In this document: one piece after another, positions 36,833-45,179 of the stretch | Numbering within the stretch: position 1 is the stretch's first letter | Layout of the letters: each line of letters starts with the position of its first letter | NCBI RefSeq assembly: GCF_002901825.1 | Contig: NZ_PPQD01000007.1 | Span: forward strand, 16,241-80,240 | Source: Mammaliicoccus sciuri | GTDB lineage: Bacteria > Bacillota > Bacilli > Staphylococcales > Staphylococcaceae | Direction of reading: 5' to 3' | Length of the DNA: 64,000 bases | Notes under the pieces: model-generated | Database searches by the model: none | Seen by the model: only the letters and a program-made list of their open reading frames with translations | Told to the model about the DNA's origin: nothing | Translations under genes and position numbers: made by a program

Positions 36833-39262
36833 TTATTTCTTATTTATCAAACGTTCTACTAATTGGTTTACTTGTTCGATATTTTTAGTTTGTCGATTCA
36901 ATATTTCTACGATCTCTTGGTTGTCTTTGTTTGTTTTAATATCATCTTGAGTATTATTTTCTTGCTTGTAACGATGTTGACGCAATGCTTCATATAATAC
37001 TTCATCTTTATTTGTTTCATCTATCTTATCGTATATTGCTTTTGTTTTTGGACTTACTTCTATTGTTGTCGCATTTGTATTGTCTGCACCTGCTTCTTCG
37101 GCAACTTGATTATTCTCACTTAATGCATGTCCTTCTATATCGATTTTAGGTAAAATTGAATTTAGCCAATTTGGTATATACCATGATGCTCTACCAAATA
37201 GTTTCGTCAATGCTGGAATAATTGTCATTCTTACGATAAATGCATCGAATAAAACACCGAATGCTAATGCTATACCCATCGATTTAATCATAACATCATC
37301 TTGGAATACGAAGCTGATGAATACACTGAACATAATGAGTGCTGCTGCGACAATAACCGGTCCACTTTCTTTAAGACCAACTTTAATGGACTTCGTATTA
37401 TTCATTGTACGTACATATTCTTCATGTACACGTGACATAAGGAATACTTCGTAATCCATGGCTAAACCAAATAACAAACCTATTGTGATAACTGGTAAGA
37501 ATGCTAATAGCGGACCTGTTGTATCTACCCCAAACAGGCTACTCATAAAGCCATCTTGCATGATAAGTGTTGTGAATCCTAAAGTCGCTGCTAATGATAA
37601 TACAAATCCCAGTACTGCCTTTAAAGGAATAATAATTGATCTAAATACAACCATTAATAATATGAAGGCTAATAATATAATAACACCTGCAAATAACGGT
37701 ATCGCATCGTTAAGTTTTTCAGACATATCTATATTAATAACACTTTGACCTGATATTTCTGTATCTAAATCATATTTGTCTTTAGCATCTTTATTATAAT
37801 CTCTTAAATCATGAACTAAATCATATGTTGATTCTGCATTTGGACCTTTTTCAGGAAGAACTGTCACAAGTGCATAGTCTTGATCTTTGTTCAATTGAGG
37901 TGGTGTGACAGTTTTAACATTTTTAATATCGTCTACATCTTTCATCAAATCTTGTAAATCATTTTGTAATGCTTTTGGATTATCTTTTTTATCAGAAGTA
38001 TCTACAAGCATGACGATCGGACCATTAAAGCCTTCTCCAAAATCGTCAGAAATAATATCATATGCTTTCTTCTCTGTAGAATCATTTGGTTTCATACCAT
38101 TATCTGGTATACCTAAACGCATATGTGTCACCGGTAGTGCTGCTGCAATTAAAATGACAAATCCAATGATTAAAGCAATCCACGGTTTACCTACTACAAA
38201 TTTTGACCATGATGTATCCAAACTTTCATTTGAATGTATTTTACGTTTTTTCGGATGAATTTGTTTATGGAAGACACTAATTAATGCTGGTAGTAATGTA
38301 ATCGCACTGAGTACAGCAAAGATAACACTTAGTGCTGATGCAAATCCCATTGTAGCTAAGAAATCAATACCAACTAATGCTAAACCACAGACAGCTATGA
38401 CAACCGTAACCCCTGCAAAGATAACGGCACTTCCGGCTGTACCTAATGCTAATCCAATTGCTTTAATATGATTTTTCTCAGTCTTAATAATTTGTCTATA
38501 TCTAAATAAAATGAATAAAGCATAATCAATACCTAACGCTAGTCCAATCATAACTGCTAATGATAGCGTAACGTTTGGAATATCAAATGAATACGTAAGT
38601 AAAGCGATTGTACCAATACTAGAACCAAGTCCGATAACCGCACTTAGTATTGGCATGCCTGCAGCAATAAATGATCCGAAAGTCACAAGTAACACAACGA
38701 AAGCAATTACGATACCAATAGCTTCAGAAGCGCCACCAATTTCAGTATTCGCAGTTAAAGCATTACCTGTTAATTCAGTTTGAATATCGTCATCATCTTC
38801 TAAAGTTTTAACAGCATCTTTAACTTTCTCAACGGAATCTGATTTAATAGAAGTTTGAGATACTTTATAATTGATATCTGCAAAAGCAGTTGTTTGATCT
38901 TTATTAATTTGTTTATTTTTATAAGGATCTGTCACTTCTTTAATATCATCATCTTTATCTTTTACATCTTTTAAAGCTTTTTGAATATCTTGCATAACTT
39001 TTTGATCCGTTATGCCTTTTTTATCTTCACTTTTAAAGACAACTCTTATATTTGCCTTTTCACTATCTTGATTAAATTCTTTCTCAATCTTTTCATTCGT
39101 GTCGATCGATTTAATACCACTCATTGTAATATCGTTGTCAAATGTGGGTTTATTAATCGTTAATGGCGTCACGATTCCAGCTAATAAGATGACCCATATA
39201 AATATTGTTAACCACTTATGTTTAGCAATAGAAGAACCCAATTTGTATAAAAAGTTCGCCAA
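36833..39262 (-). CDS. MMPL-family RND-type membrane transporter
   Basis: An 809-residue transporter with two similar halves. Each half has a large extracellular domain after the first helix and a cluster of five to six helices. Family motifs are visible: GLALGIDYALFILFRYRQ in the first half and GLAMDYEVFLMSRVHEEY in the second, both holding the conserved Asp-Tyr pair for proton coupling. A charged C-terminal extension of about 110 residues ends the protein. MMPL proteins export lipids or lipid-like compounds; S. aureus FarE, a fatty-acid exporter, belongs here, but orthology is not claimed. The start is TTG eight bases after GGGAGG. An inverted repeat at 39295-39320 could be an operator; no regulator gene is adjacent. 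Confidence 0.88.
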   Translation of the reverse strand: MANFLYKLGSSIAKHKWLTIFIWVILLAGIVTPLTINKPTFDNDITMSGIKSIDTNEKIEKEFNQDSEKANIRVVFKSEDKKGITDQKVMQDIQKALKDVKDKDDDIKEVTDPYKNKQINKDQTTAFADINYKVSQTSIKSDSVEKVKDAVKTLEDDDDIQTELTGNALTANTEIGGASEAIGIVIAFVVLLVTFGSFIAAGMPILSAVIGLGSSIGTIALLTYSFDIPNVTLSLAVMIGLALGIDYALFILFRYRQIIKTEKNHIKAIGLALGTAGSAVIFAGVTVVIAVCGLALVGIDFLATMGFASALSVIFAVLSAITLLPALISVFHKQIHPKKRKIHSNESLDTSWSKFVVGKPWIALIIGFVILIAAALPVTHMRLGIPDNGMKPNDSTEKKAYDIISDDFGEGFNGPIVMLVDTSDKKDNPKALQNDLQDLMKDVDDIKNVKTVTPPQLNKDQDYALVTVLPEKGPNAESTYDLVHDLRDYNKDAKDKYDLDTEISGQSVINIDMSEKLNDAIPLFAGVIILLAFILLMVVFRSIIIPLKAVLGFVLSLAATLGFTTLIMQDGFMSSLFGVDTTGPLLAFLPVITIGLLFGLAMDYEVFLMSRVHEEYVRTMNNTKSIKVGLKESGPVIVAAALIMFSVFISFVFQDDVMIKSMGIALAFGVLFDAFIVRMTIIPALTKLFGRASWYIPNWLNSILPKIDIEGHALSENNQVAEEAGADNTNATTIEVSPKTKAIYDKIDETNKDEVLYEALRQHRYKQENNTQDDIKTNKDNQEIVEILNRQTKNIEQVNQLVERLINKK

Positions 39263-39294
39263 AAATATTTCCTCCCTTAAATCTACTATATAGT

Positions 39295-39320
39295 TTATGC
39301 ATACAGTGTATACAGCATAA
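39295..39320 (-). promoter_or_regulatory. Inverted repeat upstream of the MMPL gene
   Basis: TTATGC and GCATAA flank an inner ATACAGTGTAT palindrome, giving a two-level dyad about 33-58 bp before the start codon. The size and placement suit a TetR-type operator, but no cognate regulator is in view. Confidence 0.5.
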
Positions 39321-39357
39321 CGTTTATACTAACACCTGTAATGTTCCCTAAAAAGAG

Positions 39358-39443
39358 ATAAAATCCCAAATGTGTATACTTTGTCTACACTTTTCAAAAA
39401 TTGTAGAAAAGCTGTTAACAAAACGTTCACATTTGGGATTTCT
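39358..39443 (-). terminator. Long-loop hairpin downstream of the DUF1304 gene
   Basis: AAATCCCAAATGTG (39359-39373 region) pairs with CACATTTGGGATTT (39430-39443) across about 55 bases. On the minus strand a T run follows. It is a plausible terminator of the DUF1304 gene, though the loop is unusually long. Confidence 0.6.
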
Positions 39444-39448
39444 TAGAT

Positions 39449-39808
39449 CTATATTAATAGTAGAATTAATGCAAGAATTGCTGGTCCACCTTGTTTTAAA
39501 ATAATAGACTTTGAACTTGTAAGGCTGCCATATATGGCAGCTAATATAATGAATATTAACAGAACCGCTACAAACTCTTTAGGATTACTTGATAAAAAGG
39601 CACCATAAAATAAAGATAATGCGAGCAAACCATTATAAATACCTTGGTTTTTAAGTAGTGTTTGAATATTTTTATCTTTTAACACTTGTTGCTTTATATT
39701 AAATGTTTCTGCCGTTTTTTTAGAAGTTGTAGCGATTGTTTCTAAATACATAATGTACAAATGTTCAACTGCTACAATAACGACAAAAATCGTTGCTAGA
39801 ATACTCAC
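39449..39808 (-). CDS. DUF1304 family membrane protein
   Basis: A 119-residue protein with four hydrophobic helices. The N-terminal pattern VVIVAVEHLYIMYLET and the central NQGIYNGLLALSLFYG are typical of DUF1304, a small integral membrane family without a known function. The ATG follows a GGAGATTTAAGGTGAG stretch. It sits 12 bases after panD on the same strand, so the two may share a transcript, although no functional link is evident. Confidence 0.82.
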   Translation of the reverse strand: MSILATIFVVIVAVEHLYIMYLETIATTSKKTAETFNIKQQVLKDKNIQTLLKNQGIYNGLLALSLFYGAFLSSNPKEFVAVLLIFIILAAIYGSLTSSKSIILKQGGPAILALILLLI

Positions 39809-39820
39809 CTTAAATCTCCT

Positions 39821-40204
39821 CTATAGAATTATTTGACTTTCCTTTTCATGAATCATTTCAATAATTTCATTCTTTTCATTCATAACTGCTACTTTCGGTG
39901 CATGTGATCTCGCTTCTTCATCTGTTACTTGAACATAATTCATAATAATAATCACATCATCTACTTGTACAAGTCGTGCCGCAGCACCATTAAGACAAAT
40001 TTTACCGCTTCCTCTTTCACCTTCAATAACATATGTTTCAAGTCTTGCACCGTTGTTATTATTAACAATCGCAACTTTCTCATTAGGCAAAATATCTACC
40101 GCATCTAATATGTCTGCATCTATTGTTATACTACCTACGTAATTTAAATTAGCTTCTGTAACTCTCGCACGATGAATCTTCCCGTTCATCATTGTTCTTA
40201 TCAT
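39821..40204 (-). CDS. panD: Aspartate 1-decarboxylase proenzyme PanD
   Basis: A 127-residue pyruvoyl-dependent decarboxylase that makes beta-alanine from aspartate for pantothenate and CoA. The self-cleavage site Gly24-Ser25 lies in [11 protein letters not shown]. Other fingerprints are [37 protein letters not shown] and [14 protein letters not shown], all nearly identical to S. aureus PanD. The frame opens at 40261, but the ATG at 40202-40204 with GGAGAT nine bases upstream gives the family N-terminus. panB and panC, its usual operon partners, are not nearby; panD is followed by the DUF1304 gene instead. Confidence 0.95.
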   Translation of the reverse strand: MIRTMMNGKIHRARVTEANLNYVGSITIDADILDAVDILPNEKVAIVNNNNGARLETYVIEGERGSGKICLNGAAARLVQVDDVIIIMNYVQVTDEEARSHAPKVAVMNEKNEIIEMIHEKESQIIL

Positions 40205-40398
40205 GAAATTCATCTCCATATATATTTTTAATTTATAAATTTTGATACTCGTTATTATCATACAATGATATTTTAATCCGTCAACTATTAAGTTTGAATA
40301 TTACTTTTTTGTACCTATGGAACTAAATAGTGCGTACTTACATTTTATTTTATTTACAATTATACTATTCCATACAATATTAAAAAGGAGTTTTGAGC

Positions 40399-41232
40399 AT
40401 GAATTACACAACATTTCATAATGGTAATACTATGCCTAATGTTGGCCTAGGTGTTTTTAGAGTGGAAAATGATGACACAGCAAAAGATGCAGTTAAACAC
40501 GCAATTATTTCAGGTTATAGAAGTATTGATGCAGCATTTATATATGGAAATGAAAGTAAAGTTGGAGAAGGTATTGTAGAGGGAATTAAAGCAGCAAATA
40601 TCTCAAGAGAAGATTTATTTATAACTTCTAAATTATGGTTAGAAGATTACGGTAAGGAAAATGTTAAACGAGCATATGAAAAGTCATTAAAGTTATTAGG
40701 TCTAGATTATTTAGATTTATATTTAATGCACTGGCCAGGTACAGATGAAAATCTTATGATAGACACATGGTCAGGTCTAGAAGAATTATACCAACAAAAA
40801 TTAGTTAATAATATCGGTGTAAGTAATTTCAATATAGTTCATTTAGAAAAATTATCAAACAAAGCGACATATAAACCCGTCTTAAACCAAGTAGAATTTC
40901 ATCCATACTTAACTCAATTAGAACTTAGAAATTATTTATATAGAAATGGCATAAAAATGGAATCTTGGTCTCCTCTAATGAATGCAGAAATATTAAAAGA
41001 TAAAGTCGTTAATCATATTGCCAAAGAAATTAACAAAACACCTGCACAAGTCATTATACGTTGGAATATAGAACATGGTGTCATCACAATTCCTAAGTCT
41101 GTTACACCATCACGTATAGAAGAGAACTTTGAAGTATTTGATTTTAATTTAAATGATGATCAAATACAAATGTTGGACGCACTTAATGAAGATAAACGCA
41201 TTGGACCAAATCCTTCAGAATTTAATGGTTAA
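40399..41232 (+). CDS. Aldo/keto reductase
   Basis: A 277-residue NADPH-dependent aldo/keto reductase. The catalytic tetrad is complete: Asp44 and Tyr49 (YRSIDAAFIYGNE), Lys78 (ITSKLW) and His111 (LYLMHWPG). The cofactor-binding GVSNFN and ITIPKSVTPSRIEENF blocks are present. It resembles the bacterial YtbE/YvgN group that reduces aldehydes such as glyoxals; the substrate is not certain. The ATG at 40399 has AAGGAG eight bases upstream; a TTG two codons earlier is less likely. It is monocistronic, with its own terminator. Confidence 0.9.
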   Translation: MNYTTFHNGNTMPNVGLGVFRVENDDTAKDAVKHAIISGYRSIDAAFIYGNESKVGEGIVEGIKAANISREDLFITSKLWLEDYGKENVKRAYEKSLKLLGLDYLDLYLMHWPGTDENLMIDTWSGLEELYQQKLVNNIGVSNFNIVHLEKLSNKATYKPVLNQVEFHPYLTQLELRNYLYRNGIKMESWSPLMNAEILKDKVVNHIAKEINKTPAQVIIRWNIEHGVITIPKSVTPSRIEENFEVFDFNLNDDQIQMLDALNEDKRIGPNPSEFNG

Positions 41233-41584
41233 GTAAAATAACTATAAACTTAAATATATACTTTATTAATCTATATTTTAAAATCTCGGACAATTGTTCG
41301 AGATTTTTTATTTTTCATAATTGAATACTTCGATTTCACACAAGATAATTATTGATTTATTTGTATTATACAATTATTTTTATAACTTTTTATTTTAATA
41401 AATTACATATGATTTTTCACTTATTATATTGCGTAAGTAGTTAATTTTTTGGTATTATTTAGGAGTAAACTATTTCGTCTTTTGAAATTCCAACAATTTT
41501 AAAACATTGTATTATCGATTTTTTCAACATATTAACGACTCATAAGAAATATTAAATTTAAAAATGAAAAATCAGGAGGATAAC
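41233..41584. other. Intergenic region between AKR and SarA-family genes
   Basis: A terminator lies at 41280-41312. The remaining 270 bases are very AT-rich and should contain the promoter of the SarA-family gene. I see no repeat, RNA gene or ORF. Confidence 0.5.
41280..41312 (+). terminator. Terminator of the aldo/keto reductase gene
   Basis: AAATCTCG and CGAGATTT arms with an inner GACAATTGTT stretch are followed by a T run on the plus strand. Confidence 0.85.
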
Positions 41585-41941
41585 ATGGACAACATTATTC
41601 ATTATGAACTACTCAAAAAAGAAATTTTTAATAGAATTTTTGATGAAACACATTTGAAAAGAATGGATTTAATCACACTATTCTATCTTAACGAAATCAA
41701 TGAAGAGGAAGTCTACGTACGTAAATTACGCAGACTCATGTTTGAACCTTCTTCTTCAGAATTAACAGGAGCACTAAAATCACTCGAAGAACTGAAATAC
41801 TTCAATAAAGTAAGAGACCCTCAAGATGAGCGTTCTATCATTTTAAAAAATATCAATTACGAGGCTATTAATAAAACATTAAACAAATGCAAAAGTATCA
41901 CTTATGAAAATTTAAATAAAGTTGAAGAAACATCAAAATAA
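41585..41941 (+). CDS. Second SarA-family winged-helix regulator
   Basis: A 118-residue SarA-family protein. The wing KVRDPQDERSIIL contains the conserved DER motif, and the preceding VRKLRRLMFEPSSSELTGALKSLEEL fits the recognition helix region. It starts at the ATG at 41585, where AGGAGG lies six bases upstream; an earlier in-frame ATG at 41564 overlaps that site. The long AT-rich region upstream is typical of sar genes. It is single and ends in a hairpin terminator. Relationship to a particular S. aureus Sar protein is not clear, and target genes are unknown. Confidence 0.78.
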   Translation: MDNIIHYELLKKEIFNRIFDETHLKRMDLITLFYLNEINEEEVYVRKLRRLMFEPSSSELTGALKSLEELKYFNKVRDPQDERSIILKNINYEAINKTLNKCKSITYENLNKVEETSK

Positions 41942-41956
41942 AAAATTTCCAACCAA

Positions 41957-41993
41957 ACAGGCTGGGTAATAAAAATTTCACCCAGCCTTTCCT
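41957..41993 (+). terminator. Terminator of the second SarA-family gene
   Basis: AGGCTGGGT and ACCCAGCCT form a nine-pair stem around a 12-base loop, followed by TTTCC. Confidence 0.75.
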
Positions 41994-42000
41994 TATTGAC

Positions 42001-42068
42001 TTAGAACTCGCTAACTTTCACTATTTCGAATTGTGGTTGTTAGAACGAGGCTCGTCACGGACATTTCT
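42001..42068. repeat. Degenerate solo relative of repeat family C
   Basis: TTAGAACTCGCTAAC, GTGGTTGTTAGAAC and CACGGACATTTCT recall the segments of family C (20047-20123 and 56106-56416), but the GTCCCTAACGAC half is lost. It lies between the converging SarA-family and P-loop kinase genes. Confidence 0.55.
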
Positions 42069-42092
42069 ATATACTTTGTTCCTTAAATTACT

Positions 42093-42701
42093 TTAATTTT
42101 CTATATTATGATTTATCCATGATAAAATTTCATTTAAATTAACATCTTCAAAGTGCGTAACATTTATTCGCTTATATTTACCGATATGGAAACGGTCATA
42201 CTGTCGATCTTCGCACTTAGATTTAAATTGTTCGAAATCATCTAAATCATCTGGTGTATTCGGAAAATCACCATCTTTATAACATGTAACAATATGTCCT
42301 ACATGCCTTGCGTTATCAAGATCTCTTTCTTTCTGCCTCTTATAAAGCTCATGCATCTCTCCGTACAAAATTAACGTCTTAGGCTTGTATTGATATTGAT
42401 TTATCATACTTGTTAACATGTCTTCTTGTTTATAACTAAAAGGATAATCAATGATGACTTTCTTAGAGTGTTGAAACAAATCATCTAATTGAATATAAAA
42501 TGTTTTCCAAGCTTTGTCACCAAGTGTTGCTTTCTCAGACATATTATTAAATCCATATTTATCAAAATAACTTTCTTTAATATCGTCATAAGACAAGATG
42601 TGCCAATTATCATTTGCTTTCATAATTTGATTTGCTAAGTAAGTCTTTCCTGTACCTGGTGGACCGGCCAATATTAATATAGACTTTTGTTTTTCTTTCA
42701 T
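42093..42701 (-). CDS. Small P-loop kinase-like protein in a PTS/aldolase operon
   Basis: A 202-residue P-loop NTPase. Walker A is GPPGTGKT at residues 13-20; LSYDDIKESYFDKYG, then KKVIIDYPFS (strand with Asp) and a lid-like KRQKERDLDNARHVGH follow. The layout resembles small-molecule kinases of the gluconate kinase, shikimate kinase or zeta-toxin type more than an AAA+ machine. The start overlaps the aldolase stop by four bases (GTATGA), so it is the last gene of the PTS operon and translationally coupled. Phosphorylating the sugar phosphate before aldol cleavage is a reasonable guess, but the substrate is not known and the family is not recognised. Confidence 0.7.
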   Translation of the reverse strand: MKEKQKSILILAGPPGTGKTYLANQIMKANDNWHILSYDDIKESYFDKYGFNNMSEKATLGDKAWKTFYIQLDDLFQHSKKVIIDYPFSYKQEDMLTSMINQYQYKPKTLILYGEMHELYKRQKERDLDNARHVGHIVTCYKDGDFPNTPDDLDDFEQFKSKCEDRQYDRFHIGKYKRINVTHFEDVNLNEILSWINHNIEN

Positions 42702-43555
42702 ACTTTAACACGTTCTTTATTCATAAAGAGATTTATTTTATGCGCAACGATATTTTTCACCGCTTCATTACAAGGAATAATATTATGTCTTAAAGACTTA
42801 TTGACCTTCGTTTCTCCAAAATATTTTTTGGCCGTTTCTGTCCAAGTAACAAGTAATTCTGTACCCACATTAAACTTTCTTATACCATTATCAATGAGTT
42901 CAGGAACATCTTCTTCTTTAACACCTGTACCACCATGTACGACTAACGGTGTGTCTACGATTGCATTAATCTCAGCTAACAATGGAATATTTACATTTGT
43001 CTTTGATTTAAATTGCCCATGATTCGTACCAATTGCAACAGCTAACGCATCTACCCCTGTTGATTCTGCAAAATACTTTGCATCTTCTGGATCTGTGTAT
43101 CTTACTTCAGAACCATCTATTGTAATACCTTCTTCTGTACCACCAATAATACCGAGCTCACCCTCAACAGATGTTCCATGTTGATGTGCATAACCTACAA
43201 CTGCTTTTGTTTTCATGATATTTTCTTTTAATGGTAATGATGAACCATCAAACATGACAGATGAATATCCTGCATCAATCGCTTCTTTTATATCATTAAA
43301 GTCTTTCGCATGATCTAAGTGGAGTACAACATCTACCATTTCTGAATTTGCGATGCTTTTAGTAACGGTTACTAAAGTCTTATATCCAATATATTTAGCA
43401 GTATCCACACTTGTTTGAATAATGATTGGACTGCCTGCTTCTTTTGCTGCTTCAATCATACTTGGTAACATTTCTAGATTATGTGCATTAAAAGCACCAA
43501 TTGTACAATTTAGACGTTCTGCTTTTGCTGTTGCTTCTTTCAAATTAATATACAT
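42698..43555 (-). CDS. Class II (zinc) ketose-bisphosphate aldolase
   Basis: A 285-residue class II aldolase of the FbaA/GatY/KbaY family, which splits ketose 1,6-bisphosphates into DHAP and an aldehyde. Zinc and substrate residues are visible: HLDHAKDF, VEGELGIIGGTEEG, AIGTNHGQF, LVVHGGTGV and the phosphate-binding GIRKFNVGTEL. It lies 13 bases after the Ula-type EIIC gene and overlaps the kinase gene. It is probably specific to the sugar handled by this operon rather than glycolytic fructose bisphosphate. The exact substrate is unknown. Confidence 0.88.
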   Translation of the reverse strand: MYINLKEATAKAERLNCTIGAFNAHNLEMLPSMIEAAKEAGSPIIIQTSVDTAKYIGYKTLVTVTKSIANSEMVDVVLHLDHAKDFNDIKEAIDAGYSSVMFDGSSLPLKENIMKTKAVVGYAHQHGTSVEGELGIIGGTEEGITIDGSEVRYTDPEDAKYFAESTGVDALAVAIGTNHGQFKSKTNVNIPLLAEINAIVDTPLVVHGGTGVKEEDVPELIDNGIRKFNVGTELLVTWTETAKKYFGETKVNKSLRHNIIPCNEAVKNIVAHKINLFMNKERVKV

Positions 43556-43568
43556 AATATTCGCTCCT

Positions 43569-44858
43569 TTAGAATGCTTTCATTAATGGTCCAATAATCC
43601 ATGCATAGAATAATGCTGCTGCAACTGTATCAACATCTGTAGCGGTTGCATTAACAAATCCCATATTACTTAAGACGGTTACTAATAGTGCCGGTAATAA
43701 TGTAATAAACAGCCCGTGTGCGATACCGCCAATAATAGCACCTCTTAAACCACCTGTTAAATTACCAAATATACCTGCCGTACCACCTGCGAAAAAGTTT
43801 GTCAGTATACCAGGTATAATCATTGCTAATCCGATAGTTGGGAATAAGAACATCGCAATAACTGTACCGATAGTCGTTGTAATAAATCCAATAATCACAG
43901 CGTTTGGTGAGAAAGGAAATAGTACTGGACAGTCTAAAGCGGGCTTTGCATCAGGTACTAATTTCATTGCAATACCTTTAAATGCTGGAACAATTTCGCC
44001 TAATAGTAATCTCACACCTGCTAATAGTACATAGACACCAACTACAAACTGAATAGATTGTAAAAATGCATACATAATATAGTTTGTATCACCTGATAAT
44101 TTAGATGAGAAGTCTTCTCCTGCAAATAATACAGTTACTAAAAAAAGTGGTGCCATAACGACCATTAAAGATAAATATGTGTCCTGTAAAAATTCAAAGT
44201 TCTTAGGTAGCTTTAAATCTTCTACTGATTTTCTATTTTCTCCTCTTTTGCCGAATACGTATCCTACACCTGCTTCAAATACATAGCCAAGTGTACAAAA
44301 ATGACCTAAAGCAATATGATCGCCACCCACGATTTTTCTTACAAATGGTTGAGCAATAGCTGGCATCATTGTCGCGAATATACCACCAATTAAACCGCCA
44401 ATAATAACAAGTGAAAGACCTCTTAAACCTGCAAAATATCCACCAATCGTCGTCATTGTTGCCATCCATAATAATGCTTGACCAGTTAGAAAAATATATT
44501 TCCATGGTGTAAATCTTGCGATCAAAATGTTAAAAATAAAAATTGCTAAAAATGTAAAAGCAATTTCTCTTCCGAGTCCTAAATCACCCATTGCTTGACC
44601 ATTTATTGCTTCAATTGAAGGAACAATGCCTTCCATATTAAAACCTTGTGAAAAAATTTTCCCGAAATAAGTTAAACTTCCTACAATAATAGCTGAACCT
44701 GCAGTTAATACTTGAAATCCGAGCAATGTTTTAAATGAACCCGATATAATTTGACCGGGCGTTTTCTTTTGTAATATCAAACCTAACATTGCAATTAAAG
44801 CGACAATTATTGCTGCTTGCGTCAAAATATTTTGTATAATAAAGTTTATAATTTGCAT
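43569..44858 (-). CDS. PTS EIIC component of the ascorbate (UlaA/SgaT) type
   Basis: A 429-residue polytopic EIIC of the UlaA/SgaT family with about eleven helices. Recognisable parts are FKTLLGFQVLTAGSAIIVGSL, IARFTPWKYIFLTGQALLW cut to its core, GGDHIALGHFCTLGYVFEAG and ALDCPVLFPFSPNAVIIGFI. The family moves ascorbate in E. coli, but Firmicute members serve several sugars or sugar acids. EIIB lies 15 bases upstream; the only EIIA in view is fused to the regulator. Transport specificity is not certain. Confidence 0.88.
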   Translation of the reverse strand: MQIINFIIQNILTQAAIIVALIAMLGLILQKKTPGQIISGSFKTLLGFQVLTAGSAIIVGSLTYFGKIFSQGFNMEGIVPSIEAINGQAMGDLGLGREIAFTFLAIFIFNILIARFTPWKYIFLTGQALLWMATMTTIGGYFAGLRGLSLVIIGGLIGGIFATMMPAIAQPFVRKIVGGDHIALGHFCTLGYVFEAGVGYVFGKRGENRKSVEDLKLPKNFEFLQDTYLSLMVVMAPLFLVTVLFAGEDFSSKLSGDTNYIMYAFLQSIQFVVGVYVLLAGVRLLLGEIVPAFKGIAMKLVPDAKPALDCPVLFPFSPNAVIIGFITTTIGTVIAMFLFPTIGLAMIIPGILTNFFAGGTAGIFGNLTGGLRGAIIGGIAHGLFITLLPALLVTVLSNMGFVNATATDVDTVAAALFYAWIIGPLMKAF

Positions 44859-44873
44859 AGCATCACTTCCTTA

Positions 44874-45179
44874 TTAAATGATCCCTTTTTCTTTTAATAC
44901 TGGTGAAAGCTTTTCTTCAATTTCTTCAGTTGAGACAATATTTTTTAAATACACAATAGAAGTTGTATTTTCATCAATTGAAAAGTTATTAAATTGTGAT
45001 TTAAAGTTTTCTCCCGTAATGATAATTTCCGCATTTCTAGATACTGCTGATGAGATTGTGTCATGATCTAAATCTGCTTCAACACCTAACTTGTTCAACA
45101 CATCCTCAGCTGCCATTTGACACGCAAAGCTACTTCCTAAACCTGCTCCACAAACGAATAATATATTTAATTTACTCAT
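44874..45179 (-). CDS. PTS EIIB component of the UlaB/SgaB type
   Basis: A 101-residue EIIB with the phosphocysteine loop NILFVCGAGLGSSFACQMAA near the N-terminus (Cys10). It passes phosphate to the incoming sugar at the partner EIIC. Its ATG overlaps the stop of the regulator gene upstream by four bases, so regulator and transporter are translationally coupled. Confidence 0.9.
   Translation of the reverse strand: MSKLNILFVCGAGLGSSFACQMAAEDVLNKLGVEADLDHDTISSAVSRNAEIIITGENFKSQFNNFSIDENTTSIVYLKNIVSTEEIEEKLSPVLKEKGII

Noticed and set aside
41233..41584. Small RNA or peptide gene before the second SarA-family gene
   Set aside because: Apart from the terminator of the preceding gene no structure, promoter pair or ORF with a binding site could be supported.
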